Below are positions 1 through 7,381 of a DNA stretch of 10,967 bases, one piece after another (position 1 is the stretch's first letter; every line of letters starts with the position of its first letter). Source of the stretch: Bacillota bacterium. GTDB lineage: Bacteria; Bacillota; Clostridia; Christensenellales; Aristaeellaceae. The notes below the pieces were generated by a model. That model was not told the origin of the DNA, made no database searches, and was given only the letters and a program-made list of their open reading frames with translations. Position numbers and translations under genes: made by a program. The DNA lies in assembly GCA_023459275.1 (NCBI GenBank), contig JAEWVC010000100.1, forward strand, positions 1 through 10,967, given 5' to 3'.

Positions 1-70
1 ACATTTTTTTTAAAATTGGGGCCCCCCCCGCCATTCCCGCCATCTTCCCCGTTCTCCCGGAAATCCGGCG

Positions 71-99
71 TTGAAGCGCCCTGGGTTTGATGGTATAAT
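71..99 (+). promoter_or_regulatory. Sigma-A-type promoter for the ecf-truA operon
   Basis: The -35 is TTGAAG (71-76) and the -10 is a perfect TATAAT (94-99), separated by exactly 17 bases. A TGG directly before the -10 makes it an extended -10 promoter. Transcription should start near 105-107, leaving a leader of about 35 bases before the ATG at 140. An open reading frame could be opened with the TTG at 71, but that codon is inside the -35 box, so it cannot be the real start. The promoter means the operon need not depend on upstream genes. Confidence 0.8.
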
Positions 100-139
100 G
101 AGGTTTGGTATCCAATTTGATTCAGCCAAAGGAGCGGCT

Positions 140-997
140 ATGGAGCAAGAGATCCGGGTAGATGCGCAAAACGTGTCCTACGCTTATGAGGACGCGGAGC
201 AGAGCGCCCTTACGCATATTGACTTTCAGGCCGTCCGGGGGGAGTTTGTGGCGGTGCTGGGCCACAACGGCTCAGGCAAGAGCACCCTGGCGAAGCTGAT
301 CAACGCCCTGTTCCTGCCTACGGAGGGAAGGGTGCTGGTGTGCGGGATGGACACTTCTCAGGAAAAGGACACCTGGGTCATCCGTCAGCACGCGGGCATG
401 GTGTTCCAGAATCCGGACAACCAGATCGTGGCCACCGTGGTCAGGGAGGATGTAGCCTTCGGGCTGGAAAACCTGGGCGTGCCCACCAAAGAGATGATTC
501 CGCGCATCGACGAGGCGCTTGAGGCCGTGCGCATGACGGAGTTTGCGGGCTCCGCGCCCCACATGCTCTCCGGCGGGCAGAAGCAGCGGGTGGCCATCGC
601 GGGCATCCTGGCCATGCGGCCGGATGTGCTGGTACTGGACGAAGCCACCGCCATGCTGGACCCCACCGGCCGGCGGGAGGTTATGGAAACCGTCATGAAG
701 CTCAACCGTGAGCAAAGCATCACCGTGATCTGGATCACCCACTTCATGGAGGAAGCGGCGCTGGCGGACCGGGTGGTGGTGATGTCCGACGGCGAGATTG
801 TGCTTTCCGACACGCCCCACAGCGTGTTTTCCTGCGTGGAAGCCCTTCGGAAGCTGCAGCTGGACGTGCCGCCCATGGCGGAGCTTGCCCAGCAACTGAT
901 CGCGGAGGGCGTTCCCCTTTCCGGCGGGATCCTCACCGTTGACGAAATGGCCCGGGAGTTGAAGGAGAAGCTATGCCCATCCAAATCGAAAACCTGA
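140..997 (+). CDS. ecfA1: ECF transporter energy-coupling ATPase, EcfA1 (CbiO-type)
   Basis: This is one of the two cytoplasmic ATPases of an energy-coupling factor (ECF) transporter, which pairs with EcfA2 and EcfT to drive vitamin or metal uptake through interchangeable S components. The 285-residue length is normal for the family. Visible motifs, counted from the ATG at 140: Walker A GHNGSGKST (41-49), Q-loop Gln90 in FQNPDNQ, signature LSGGQKQR (143-150), Walker B VLVLDEAT with catalytic Glu168, and switch His201. DEATAMLDP after Walker B, where EcfA2 has DEPTAGLDP, is typical of EcfA1. The ATG at 140 is preferred because AAAGGAG (128-134) lies five bases before it and because an upstream TTG at 71 lies inside the promoter. 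The 3' end overlaps ecfA2 by 25 bases. All catalytic residues are intact. Confidence 0.95.
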   Translation: MEQEIRVDAQNVSYAYEDAEQSALTHIDFQAVRGEFVAVLGHNGSGKSTLAKLINALFLPTEGRVLVCGMDTSQEKDTWVIRQHAGMVFQNPDNQIVATVVREDVAFGLENLGVPTKEMIPRIDEALEAVRMTEFAGSAPHMLSGGQKQRVAIAGILAMRPDVLVLDEATAMLDPTGRREVMETVMKLNREQSITVIWITHFMEEAALADRVVVMSDGEIVLSDTPHSVFSCVEALRKLQLDVPPMAELAQQLIAEGVPLSGGILTVDEMARELKEKLCPSKSKT

Positions 998-1836
998 CCC
1001 ATACCTATATGCCCGGCAGCCCCTTTCAGGCCACCGCCATCCGGGATATCTCCCTGACCATTGCGGACGGGGAGTTCCTTGGCATCATCGGCCACACAGG
1101 GTCTGGCAAATCCACGCTGGTGCAGCATCTGAATGGCCTGCTGACCCCCACTTCCGGCCGGGTGCTGGTGAACGGGGCGGATGTGTTCGCCAAGGATACG
1201 GACAGAAAAAAGATCCGCCAGCAGGTGGGGCTGGTTTTCCAGTATCCGGAGCATCAGTTGTTCGAGGAGACGGTGGAGAAGGATGTGGCCTTCGGGCCTA
1301 AGAACCTGAAGCTGTCCGCCGGGGAGACCGACAGCCGCGTGCGGGAAGCCATGGCCCAGGTGGGGCTTTCTTTTGAGGAATACAGCCAGCGCTCGCCCTT
1401 TGAGCTGTCCGGCGGGCAGATGCGCCGCGCCGCCATCGCGGGCGTACTGGCCATGCGGCCCAAGGTGCTGGTGCTGGACGAGCCTACCGCCGGGCTGGAC
1501 CCCGCGGGGCGGGACAGCATCCTTTCCATGGTCAAGGCGCTGCACGAAGCGGGCGGCCTGACGGTGATCATGGTCACCCACAGCATGGATGACATCGCGC
1601 GCCTGGCCACGCGGCTGGCGGTGCTGGTGAAGGGAACGCTGGCGCTCACGGGTACCCCCCGGGAAATCTTCTCCCGCGTGGAGGAGATGGAGAGCTACGG
1701 CTTGGGCGTGCCCCAGGCGGCAAAGCTTTCGCATATCCTGCGCAAGGCCGGGTTTGACTTGCCCGGCGACCTGTATACCCTTGCGGAAGTGCGGGATAAC
1801 ATCCTGCGCATCTGGAAGGAGGCGGGCGCATGCTGA
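973..1836 (+). CDS. ecfA2: ECF transporter energy-coupling ATPase, EcfA2
   Basis: This is the second ATPase of the ECF module, expected to form a heterodimer with EcfA1 beneath the EcfT scaffold. It has 287 residues. Visible motifs: Walker A GHTGSGKST (40-48), Q-loop Gln90 in FQYPEHQLFEETV, signature LSGGQ (145-149) followed by MRRAAIAG, Walker B VLVLDEPTAGLDP with Glu170, and switch His203. The FQYPEHQLFE stretch is characteristic of EcfA2. GAAGGAG (961-967) sits five bases before the ATG, inside the end of ecfA1. The 25-base overlap with ecfA1 and 7-base overlap with ecfT suggest translational coupling that keeps subunits at fixed ratios. No damage was seen. Confidence 0.95.
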   Translation: MPIQIENLTHTYMPGSPFQATAIRDISLTIADGEFLGIIGHTGSGKSTLVQHLNGLLTPTSGRVLVNGADVFAKDTDRKKIRQQVGLVFQYPEHQLFEETVEKDVAFGPKNLKLSAGETDSRVREAMAQVGLSFEEYSQRSPFELSGGQMRRAAIAGVLAMRPKVLVLDEPTAGLDPAGRDSILSMVKALHEAGGLTVIMVTHSMDDIARLATRLAVLVKGTLALTGTPREIFSRVEEMESYGLGVPQAAKLSHILRKAGFDLPGDLYTLAEVRDNILRIWKEAGAC

Positions 1837-2633
1837 GCAACATCACCCTTGGCCAGTATTACCCCGGGGACAGCGTCATCCACCGCATGGACCCGCGGAT
1901 CAAGATCATCGTATCCGTTGCCTTCATCGTGGCCGTCTTTCTGGTTAAGGACCTGATCGGCTACGCCATCGCGCTCACGTACATCCTGTTTACGGTCCGC
2001 ATGTCCACGGTGCCTTTTAAACTGCTGATGAGGGGCCTCAAGCCCCTGCGGTTCATCCTGATCCTGACCTTTGTGCTGAACTTGTTCTTTTCTACCGGGG
2101 AAACGCCGCTGTTCAAGGTTTGGTTTATTTCCGTCACCAGCGAGGGGCTGATGATGGCGGTGCACTTTTCCTTGCGTCTTGTCTTCCTGGTGCTGGGCAC
2201 CAGCCTGCTGACGCTGACCACCTCCCCCGTGGCGCTGTCCGACGGGCTGGAGCTGCTGCTGACGCCTTTGAAGGTGATCCGCTTTCCCGCCCATGAGCTG
2301 GCCATGATGATGACCATCGCCCTGCGCTTTATCCCAACGCTCATGGAGGAGGCCGACAAGATCATGAAGGCCCAGATGGCCAGGGGCGCCGATTTTGAGT
2401 CGGGCAACCTGATGGCCCGGGCCAAAGCCATGGTGCCCCTCCTGGTGCCCCTGTTCGTCAGCGCCTTCCGCCGCGCCTCCGACCTGGCCATGGCCATGGA
2501 AGCCCGGTGCTATCACGGCGGGGAAAACAGGACGCGGTTGCGGGTGCTTAAAGTGACGCGGCTGGACGGGTACGCCTGCCTTGTAACGGCGGTGCTGATC
2601 GTATTGATCGTAGCCGAGGGCATCCTGTTATGA
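1830..2633 (+). CDS. ecfT: ECF transporter transmembrane scaffold, EcfT
   Basis: This membrane protein couples the EcfA1/A2 ATPases to substrate-binding S components. It has 267 residues with hydrophobic stretches near 24-38, 43-56, 73-87, 107-130 and 248-265. The two Ala-Arg coupling motifs in the cytoplasmic helices are present: ARG at 184-186 (in MARGADF) and ARC at 225-227 (in AMEARCYHGG), followed by the family-typical GGENRTR. The second motif has Cys where many homologues have Gly. A strong GGAAGGAGG site (1814-1822) precedes the ATG by seven bases, and the start overlaps the end of ecfA2. No S component is encoded nearby, which is normal for the shared (group II) module, so the imported substrates cannot be told from this window. 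Confidence 0.93.
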   Translation: MLSNITLGQYYPGDSVIHRMDPRIKIIVSVAFIVAVFLVKDLIGYAIALTYILFTVRMSTVPFKLLMRGLKPLRFILILTFVLNLFFSTGETPLFKVWFISVTSEGLMMAVHFSLRLVFLVLGTSLLTLTTSPVALSDGLELLLTPLKVIRFPAHELAMMMTIALRFIPTLMEEADKIMKAQMARGADFESGNLMARAKAMVPLLVPLFVSAFRRASDLAMAMEARCYHGGENRTRLRVLKVTRLDGYACLVTAVLIVLIVAEGILL

Positions 2634-3373
2634 CACGCCGGGTTTTACTGGACCTCTCCTACGACGGCACGGGCTATTCCGGCTGGCAGCGTCAGGAGAA
2701 CGCCATGAGCGTTCAGCAGCGGCTGGAGGAGGCGCTTCAAAAGGCGCTTCGAAAAAAGACTTCCGTTACCGGGGCCAGCCGCACAGACGCCGGGGTGCAC
2801 GCGCTCCACCAGGCCGCCCATTTCGATACCGAGAGCACCATCCCCGATGAAAAGTTCCCTTTCGTATTGAATACCCTGCTCCCTTATGACATCCGCGTGC
2901 TGGGCTCCCGGCCCGTTCCGCCGGATTTTCACGCAAGGTTCTCCTGCCGGGGCAAAACGTACACCTACCGGATGCACAACGCGCCCCATGCCTCCGCCCT
3001 GTACCGCCATTTCACCGTGCACGTGCCGGTGCACCTTGACGAAACCCGGATGGACGCAGCCGCGAAGCTGATCCTGGGCACCCACGATTTTGCGGCCTTT
3101 GCCGCCGCGGGGGGCAGCGCAAAAACAACGGTGCGCACCCTTACGGAGGCGGCCGTTGTCCGCCGGGAGGACGAGGTTGTTTTCACCGTCTCCGGCAATG
3201 CATTTCTGTATAATATGGTGCGCATCCTGGCCGGCACCCTGATGGAGATTGGCCAGGGCAGCCTGATGCCCGAGGTGCTTTCCCAAGCCCTTGAAACAGG
3301 AAACCGGCTTCTTCTGGGCCCCACCGCCCCGGCCCACGGGCTGGAGCTGACCCGGGTTACATATGACCTGTAA
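2630..3373 (+). CDS. truA: tRNA pseudouridine(38-40) synthase TruA
   Basis: TruA isomerises uridines 38-40 in the tRNA anticodon stem to pseudouridine. The 247-residue length is normal. The catalytic motif is clear: SRTDAGVHALHQAAHF, with the nucleophilic aspartate at residue 53. The N-terminal LDLSYDGTGYSGWQRQ and the later FHARFSCRGKTYTYR and NAFLYNMVRILAGTLMEIG are also characteristic. The ATG overlaps the ecfT stop as ATGA, with only a weak GAGGG upstream, so it is probably read by translational coupling. An ecf-truA pairing is common in Firmicutes, usually followed by rplM and rpsI. Here it is instead followed six bases later by the convergent end of a sugar operon. Confidence 0.96.
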   Translation: MTRRVLLDLSYDGTGYSGWQRQENAMSVQQRLEEALQKALRKKTSVTGASRTDAGVHALHQAAHFDTESTIPDEKFPFVLNTLLPYDIRVLGSRPVPPDFHARFSCRGKTYTYRMHNAPHASALYRHFTVHVPVHLDETRMDAAAKLILGTHDFAAFAAAGGSAKTTVRTLTEAAVVRREDEVVFTVSGNAFLYNMVRILAGTLMEIGQGSLMPEVLSQALETGNRLLLGPTAPAHGLELTRVTYDL

Positions 3374-3379
3374 TCGGCG

Positions 3380-4297
3380 TTACGCCTTTGCCGCGCGCCT
3401 GGCCAGCATGCAGGCGCCGTCCAGCGCCGCGCCTGGCGTGGGCACAACCGCCAGCCAGGGATAGGCATCCTTCAGGCGTGAAAGCAGCGCCTCGCGGATG
3501 CATTTGTTATGTTCCAGCACGCCGCCGGAAAACACCATCCGGCCATTTTCCAGGGGCATACGGCGGAGGACGCTTTCGCACAGCCCGAAAAGTTCCAGCG
3601 CGGCCCTCCGGCACAGGTCCATTGCCAGGGGGTCGCCTTTTTCCGCGAATTCCGCGGTAAGGGGCGCGGCGCCCCCCACCTGGGGCTTTGAAAACCGGTG
3701 GTGCATCAGGGCCACAAAATCCTCCGGCCCGCCGATGTCAAAGTAGGAAAGCAGCGCCGGCAGCATGGCCGTGGGAAGATCGCGGCCCTCCAGGGACCGA
3801 AGCGTCCGCTTCACGGCTTCCCAGCCCAGCCAGCAGGCGGAGCCCTCATCCCCCAGCATGTAGCCAAGCCCCCCGGCCCGGATCAGTTTTCCGTCCTCGC
3901 TCCTGGCCAGCGCCAGGGAGCCCGTGCCGCCGATAAGGCAGTAGCCGCTGTATGCCTGCAAACCGCCTACCAGCAATATCTCCCCGTCGTTGCACAGGTA
4001 CACAGGGCATGTATCCCCCAGCAGGTCCCGAAAAAAATCACGCATCAGCTTCTGCTCCGCCGGCCTGTGAAGGCCCGCGGAACCCAGACATCCGCCAAGG
4101 AGTTGGGAAGGGGCAATCCCCGCCTCCCGGCAGCCATCCGTGACCAGCGTGCGCAGGGTTAAAAAAACCTCCTCCTGCGGCACGGAAAAAAGGTTTGTGC
4201 TGCCGCCGGACGCCTGATGAAGGGCCGTGCCTGCCTCATTCACGATGCGGATGCGGGCATTGGTGCCGCCGCCGTCAATCCCGAAGTAAAAGCTCAT
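3380..4297 (-). CDS. BadF/BadG/BcrA-type amino-sugar kinase, probable GlcNAc/MurNAc kinase (MurK-like)
   Basis: This is an ASKHA-fold kinase predicted to phosphorylate the 6-position of an amino sugar with ATP in the cytoplasm. It has 305 residues. Visible motifs: phosphate-1 loop DGGGTNARIRI from Asp8, GGCLGSAGLHRP (68-79), a likely catalytic Asp104 in CNDGEILLVGG, phosphate-2 GGTGS (123-127), GGLGYMLGDEGSACWLG (142-158) typical of GlcNAc kinases, and SGGV (257-260). The ATG at 4297 is chosen over an in-frame GTG at 4324 because DGGGT should lie about eight residues in and GGGGGA precedes it. The gene overlaps the end of the epimerase gene by 23 bases. MurQ in the same locus favours a MurK-like enzyme acting on MurNAc and/or GlcNAc. 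A GlcNAc-only or glucosamine kinase remains possible. Confidence 0.85.
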   Translation of the reverse strand: MSFYFGIDGGGTNARIRIVNEAGTALHQASGGSTNLFSVPQEEVFLTLRTLVTDGCREAGIAPSQLLGGCLGSAGLHRPAEQKLMRDFFRDLLGDTCPVYLCNDGEILLVGGLQAYSGYCLIGGTGSLALARSEDGKLIRAGGLGYMLGDEGSACWLGWEAVKRTLRSLEGRDLPTAMLPALLSYFDIGGPEDFVALMHHRFSKPQVGGAAPLTAEFAEKGDPLAMDLCRRAALELFGLCESVLRRMPLENGRMVFSGGVLEHNKCIREALLSRLKDAYPWLAVVPTPGAALDGACMLARRAAKA

Positions 4298-5471
4298 TTT
4301 CCATTTCCCCCAGCCACTGCTCACAGGTCAGAAGCATCCTGGGCAGGTGATAAAAGCCCTTCCATTTACCGCCCTTCAGGGTGAAGGCCGGTTCGCCCTC
4401 CCTGGTTAAGTACCCGTACCACTCGCCGTACTCCCGGTCGGAAAAATGAGAGAAGGAATAGTCGCTAAGCCGCAAAAACCAATCCAGATGCTCCTTCCTG
4501 CCCAGCAGCTTATACGCCAGCAGGAAGGCACACAGCGCCTCGGCATGGACCCACCAGAGTTTCATGGCGGATTCCAGCTTTTCGGTGGGCCGGTTCTCAT
4601 AATCCATGTAGTAAAAGATGCCGCCGTATTTTTCATCCCAGCCGCGCTCAATGCACCAGAGCATCACCTCCCCGGCTTCCTCCACGATGTCCTGCCGCCC
4701 CATGCCGTTGGCCACGTCCATCATGAACCACAATACCTCCAGCGCGTGGCCGGGGTTCAAAAGCCGCCCCTCCATGACGCTGAACATGTGGCCGCCGTCG
4801 GGCAGCACCCGTTCGAACATCATCTTCAAATCGTGGTCAATGTGCCTGCGGCGGATGATCTCCAGATTTTCCTCAATCACCGGCGCCAGTTCACTCTCCG
4901 GCAGGACGCCCGCCAGTTCCCTGGCCATCATCATCTGGATCATGGGCAGCGCCATGGCACAAAGGTTCCTTGCGCCGGGAATCTGCTTTGTCCAAATACC
5001 CTTGGGGTTGTCCTTGCGCACCTGGATGCGCCTGTATAGGGCTACGGCCTCCTCCCTGGCCCGCTCCTCCCCTGTTACCTTGTGGTATTCGGAAAGGGCT
5101 GTGCACATGAAGCAGTCCGAGAAAATATTGTACGGAGCCACCAGGGGGTTCCCCGCCCGGTCCAGGGAAAAGTAAAAATCACCGTTCGCCGCCCGCCCGT
5201 GCGCCCGCATGAAGTCAAGCCCCAGTTGGGCCGCTTCAAGCCATTCGGGCTGTGTTCCGTACACGGAACACAGCTTTAAAAACGTGAAAATTTCCCGCCC
5301 CTGCATCCAGGCGAATTTATCGGTGTCAAACACCGTGCCATCCCTGTCCAGGCAGGCGAAATAGCCGCCGCATTCCCTGTCCAGGGAATGGTTCAGCCAG
5401 AAGGGGATCACGCTTTCAAACAGCTCGTCCCGGTACGCAGCGCGAAGGGTTTTGATCTGCCCGATATCCAT
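4275..5471 (-). CDS. N-acylglucosamine 2-epimerase (AGE) family protein
   Basis: This is a cytoplasmic (alpha/alpha)6-barrel epimerase of the AGE/RnBP family, which interconverts GlcNAc and ManNAc; relatives act on other sugars or disaccharides. The 398-residue length matches the family (about 400). From memory of the Anabaena enzyme, the essential residues Arg57, His239, Glu308 and His372 correspond to Arg59 (WMQGREIF), His242 (NPGHALE), Glu311 (WWVHAEA) and His375 (KGFYHLPR). The set appears complete. The KGGKWKGFYHLPR tail resembles true AGE enzymes. The ATG at 5471 is chosen because GGGAGG (5479-5484) lies seven bases upstream, and a longer reading frame would run into the permease gene. 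The 14-base gap to that gene indicates the same transcript. The true substrate (ManNAc/GlcNAc or another sugar) is not settled by sequence. Confidence 0.87.
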   Translation of the reverse strand: MDIGQIKTLRAAYRDELFESVIPFWLNHSLDRECGGYFACLDRDGTVFDTDKFAWMQGREIFTFLKLCSVYGTQPEWLEAAQLGLDFMRAHGRAANGDFYFSLDRAGNPLVAPYNIFSDCFMCTALSEYHKVTGEERAREEAVALYRRIQVRKDNPKGIWTKQIPGARNLCAMALPMIQMMMARELAGVLPESELAPVIEENLEIIRRRHIDHDLKMMFERVLPDGGHMFSVMEGRLLNPGHALEVLWFMMDVANGMGRQDIVEEAGEVMLWCIERGWDEKYGGIFYYMDYENRPTEKLESAMKLWWVHAEALCAFLLAYKLLGRKEHLDWFLRLSDYSFSHFSDREYGEWYGYLTREGEPAFTLKGGKWKGFYHLPRMLLTCEQWLGEMENELLLRD

Positions 5472-5485
5472 AACACGGCCTCCCG

Positions 5486-6340
5486 TTATTTGATCGCCCC
5501 GGATGTCATACCCTTGATGAAATACTTGGACATGGAGAGATACAGGATCAGCATGGGTACGATGGCCACGCACAGGCCGGTAAACAGCAGGTCCCACTTG
5601 GTGGCATGCTGGCCGATGAAGCTGCTCAGGCCAATGGACAGCGTCTTGTACTGATTGCTTTGCAAAAAGGCCAGCGGGAAAAAGAAATCGTTCCAGATGG
5701 GAACGGCATTGTAGATGGTGACCAGCGCGATGGAAGGCGCGGCGATGGGCATTACGATCTGCGCATAAATGCGCAGGTCGCTGCAGCCATCGATTTTGGC
5801 GGCCTGCTCCAGCGCGGAAGGAATGGTGCGCATAAAGCCGGCTAGGATGAACACCGTGGAGGGAAGGCCCATGGCGATAAAGATCAGGATCACAGACAGG
5901 GGCTTATCCACCAGCCCCAGATTTTTGATGATCAGGAACAGGGGGATGATGGCCGCCTTCAGCGGCAGCATGATGCCGCTCAAAAACAGCATGTAGATCA
6001 GCGTGTTTCCCTTGAAGGTATACCGGGCGATCCCGAAGGAAGCCATGGAACCGAACAGCACCACAAACACCATGGCTGACGCCGTGTACAGCAGGCTGTT
6101 GCCGAAATACCGGCCGAAGCCCTTGTCCACCCAGACGGTGACATAGTTGGTGAAGGAAAAGCTGTCCGGAAGCGTAAAGGGGGCCTGCATGATAGCCCTT
6201 GTGGTTTTGAAGGAGGACATGACCATATTGAACAGGGGATAGAAGATCATGGCCACATAGCCGGCCATCAGCACCTGGCAGACCAGCAAAAATATTTTTC
6301 TGCCAAGGGACGCTTTGCGGAAACGGAAATCGGTGGTCAC
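5486..6340 (-). CDS. Sugar ABC transporter permease, MalG/UgpE-type (CUT1)
   Basis: This is the second membrane subunit of a CUT1-family sugar importer. It has 284 residues with about six hydrophobic segments (near 16-41, 82-104, 114-137, 147-169, 196-215 and 251-270). The EAA loop that docks the ATPase is at 178-202, starting EQAAKIDGCSDL. It starts with GTG: the codon overlaps the preceding permease's stop as GTGA, and a near-perfect AAGGAGGT six bases upstream supports this start. Its substrate must be inferred from neighbours, which suggest an amino sugar. No matching ATPase gene is present, so a shared MsmX/UgpC-type ATPase encoded elsewhere is likely. Confidence 0.93.
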   Translation of the reverse strand: MTTDFRFRKASLGRKIFLLVCQVLMAGYVAMIFYPLFNMVMSSFKTTRAIMQAPFTLPDSFSFTNYVTVWVDKGFGRYFGNSLLYTASAMVFVVLFGSMASFGIARYTFKGNTLIYMLFLSGIMLPLKAAIIPLFLIIKNLGLVDKPLSVILIFIAMGLPSTVFILAGFMRTIPSALEQAAKIDGCSDLRIYAQIVMPIAAPSIALVTIYNAVPIWNDFFFPLAFLQSNQYKTLSIGLSSFIGQHATKWDLLFTGLCVAIVPMLILYLSMSKYFIKGMTSGAIK

Positions 6341-7254
6341 AGCTCCACCTCCTTGGACCGCGTCAGGGCAATGGACGCCAGGGAGATAAAGAAGGTCATA
6401 AAGTAGATCACCACGGCGATGGCCGAGCCGATGCCGATCTCCGGCGAGCCCGAATCCACCGAGCCGAAGGCCGTACGGTAAAACAGCGTGCCGATGGTAT
6501 CCGTGGCATAGTTGGGCGGGCCGTCCAGGCCGGCCATGGTATACACCTGCTCAAAAACATTCAGGCTGCCGATGATGGTCAGCACCGTGATGGTGGTGAC
6601 GGCGGGAATGATCAGGGGAAAGATGATTTTGAAAAACAGCCGCCCCTCGCCGGCCCCGTCCAGGGTGGCGGCTTCGATGCAATCCTGGGGCACGTTGTCC
6701 ACGGCAGTCATAAATACAAGGGAGGGAAAGCCCACCCAGCGCCAGATGTTGACAAAGATGATGGAATAGGTGGCGATGGAGGCCTCCCCCAGCCAGGCCC
6801 TTTTCAGATCGGGGCGGCCAATAAGACCCAGGAAAGCATTGACCATGCCTTGGGGCCTTAGATACAGCCCCCACAAAAAACCCACGGCGATGATGGAAAA
6901 AAGCACGGGGATAAAAAGCACCCGGCGGTAGAACTGGCTGCCGGCAATGTTCCTGCTCAGAAGATAGCCAAAGAAAAGGCCCAGGCTGTTTTGCAAAAGC
7001 ATGGTAACCAAAAACCACTTGACGTTGTTGCCAAGAGCGTTGAAAAAACGCTGCTGGTACGGGAATCCGGAGAACAGCGCGCGGAAATTTCCAAGGCCGA
7101 TAAAATCGGTGCGGATCAGCTGGTTCCAGTCAAAAAGGCTGTTGAACAGGGACAGGAACAGCGGGAGCAGGATGAAAACGACGACGATACTCAGGCCCGG
7201 CAGGATAAAGAACGTAAGCCACCCGGCCTTTTTCCAGTCGAAGTGCTTTCGCAT
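6337..7254 (-). CDS. Sugar ABC transporter permease, MalF/UgpA-type (CUT1)
   Basis: This is the first membrane subunit of the sugar importer, pairing with the MalG-type permease that follows. It has 305 residues with hydrophobic segments near 11-38, 78-100, 112-131, 161-183, 211-233 and 276-297. The EAA loop is at 194-216, starting EAATLDGAGEG and ending in FPLIIP. GGAGG (7262-7266) lies seven bases before the ATG. The gene is separated from the binding-protein gene by 126 bases carrying two stem-loops, and it overlaps the next permease by four bases. It is intact. The N-terminal RKHFDWKKAGWLTFFILPG is typical of CUT1 permeases, but substrate specificity is not evident from the protein itself. 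Confidence 0.93.
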   Translation of the reverse strand: MRKHFDWKKAGWLTFFILPGLSIVVVFILLPLFLSLFNSLFDWNQLIRTDFIGLGNFRALFSGFPYQQRFFNALGNNVKWFLVTMLLQNSLGLFFGYLLSRNIAGSQFYRRVLFIPVLFSIIAVGFLWGLYLRPQGMVNAFLGLIGRPDLKRAWLGEASIATYSIIFVNIWRWVGFPSLVFMTAVDNVPQDCIEAATLDGAGEGRLFFKIIFPLIIPAVTTITVLTIIGSLNVFEQVYTMAGLDGPPNYATDTIGTLFYRTAFGSVDSGSPEIGIGSAIAVVIYFMTFFISLASIALTRSKEVEL

Positions 7255-7274
7255 GGCAGCGCCTCCAGATATGT

Positions 7275-7310
7275 TTTGAGGAAACCGGAAATTTCTCCGG
7301 TTTCCTCAAA
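7275..7310 (-). repeat. Perfect 15-bp stem-loop between binding-protein and permease genes
   Basis: TTTGAGGAAACCGGA (7275-7289) is perfectly complementary to 7296-7310 with a six-base loop. In the minus-strand transcript it is followed by AAAACAUAUC rather than a U-run, so it is not a standard intrinsic terminator for this operon. It sits only about 8 bases before the GGAGG site of the permease gene. A plausible role is to protect or set the 3' end of the binding-protein mRNA, giving more binding protein than permease. That role is inferred. Confidence 0.8.
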
Positions 7311-7322
7311 GCAAAGGATTGG

Positions 7323-7370
7323 GGAACCGCCGGTAAGCGGTGCGGGTGTTCTTGCTCCACCGGCGGTCCC
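7323..7370 (-). repeat. Second stem-loop after the binding-protein gene
   Basis: ACCGCCGGT (7326-7334) pairs perfectly with ACCGGCGGT (7359-7367). After one mismatch, two further G-C pairs extend the stem, and the loop is 24 bases. It begins 11 bases after the binding-protein stop codon. GCAAAGGAT occurs at 7374-7382 and again at 7311-7319, so on the minus strand each stem-loop is preceded by ATCCTTTGC. There is no U-run after it. Confidence 0.65.
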
Positions 7371-7381
7371 GGAGCAAAGGA

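Noticed and set aside
385..1734. 449-residue open frame on the minus strand opposite ecfA1 and ecfA2
   Set aside because: It mirrors two genes with clear ABC ATPase motifs, its translation is His/Arg/Gly-rich with no recognisable domain, and it has no start signal. It is an artefact of GC-biased third codon positions.
1695..2516. 273-residue open frame opposite ecfT
   Set aside because: Gln/His/Gly-rich composition without hydrophobic or catalytic pattern, antisense to a well-supported membrane protein gene.
3376..3389. Possible terminator GGCGT-T-ACGCC followed by TTT between truA and the kinase gene
   Set aside because: The stem is only five base pairs with a one-base loop and three T's, too weak to call.
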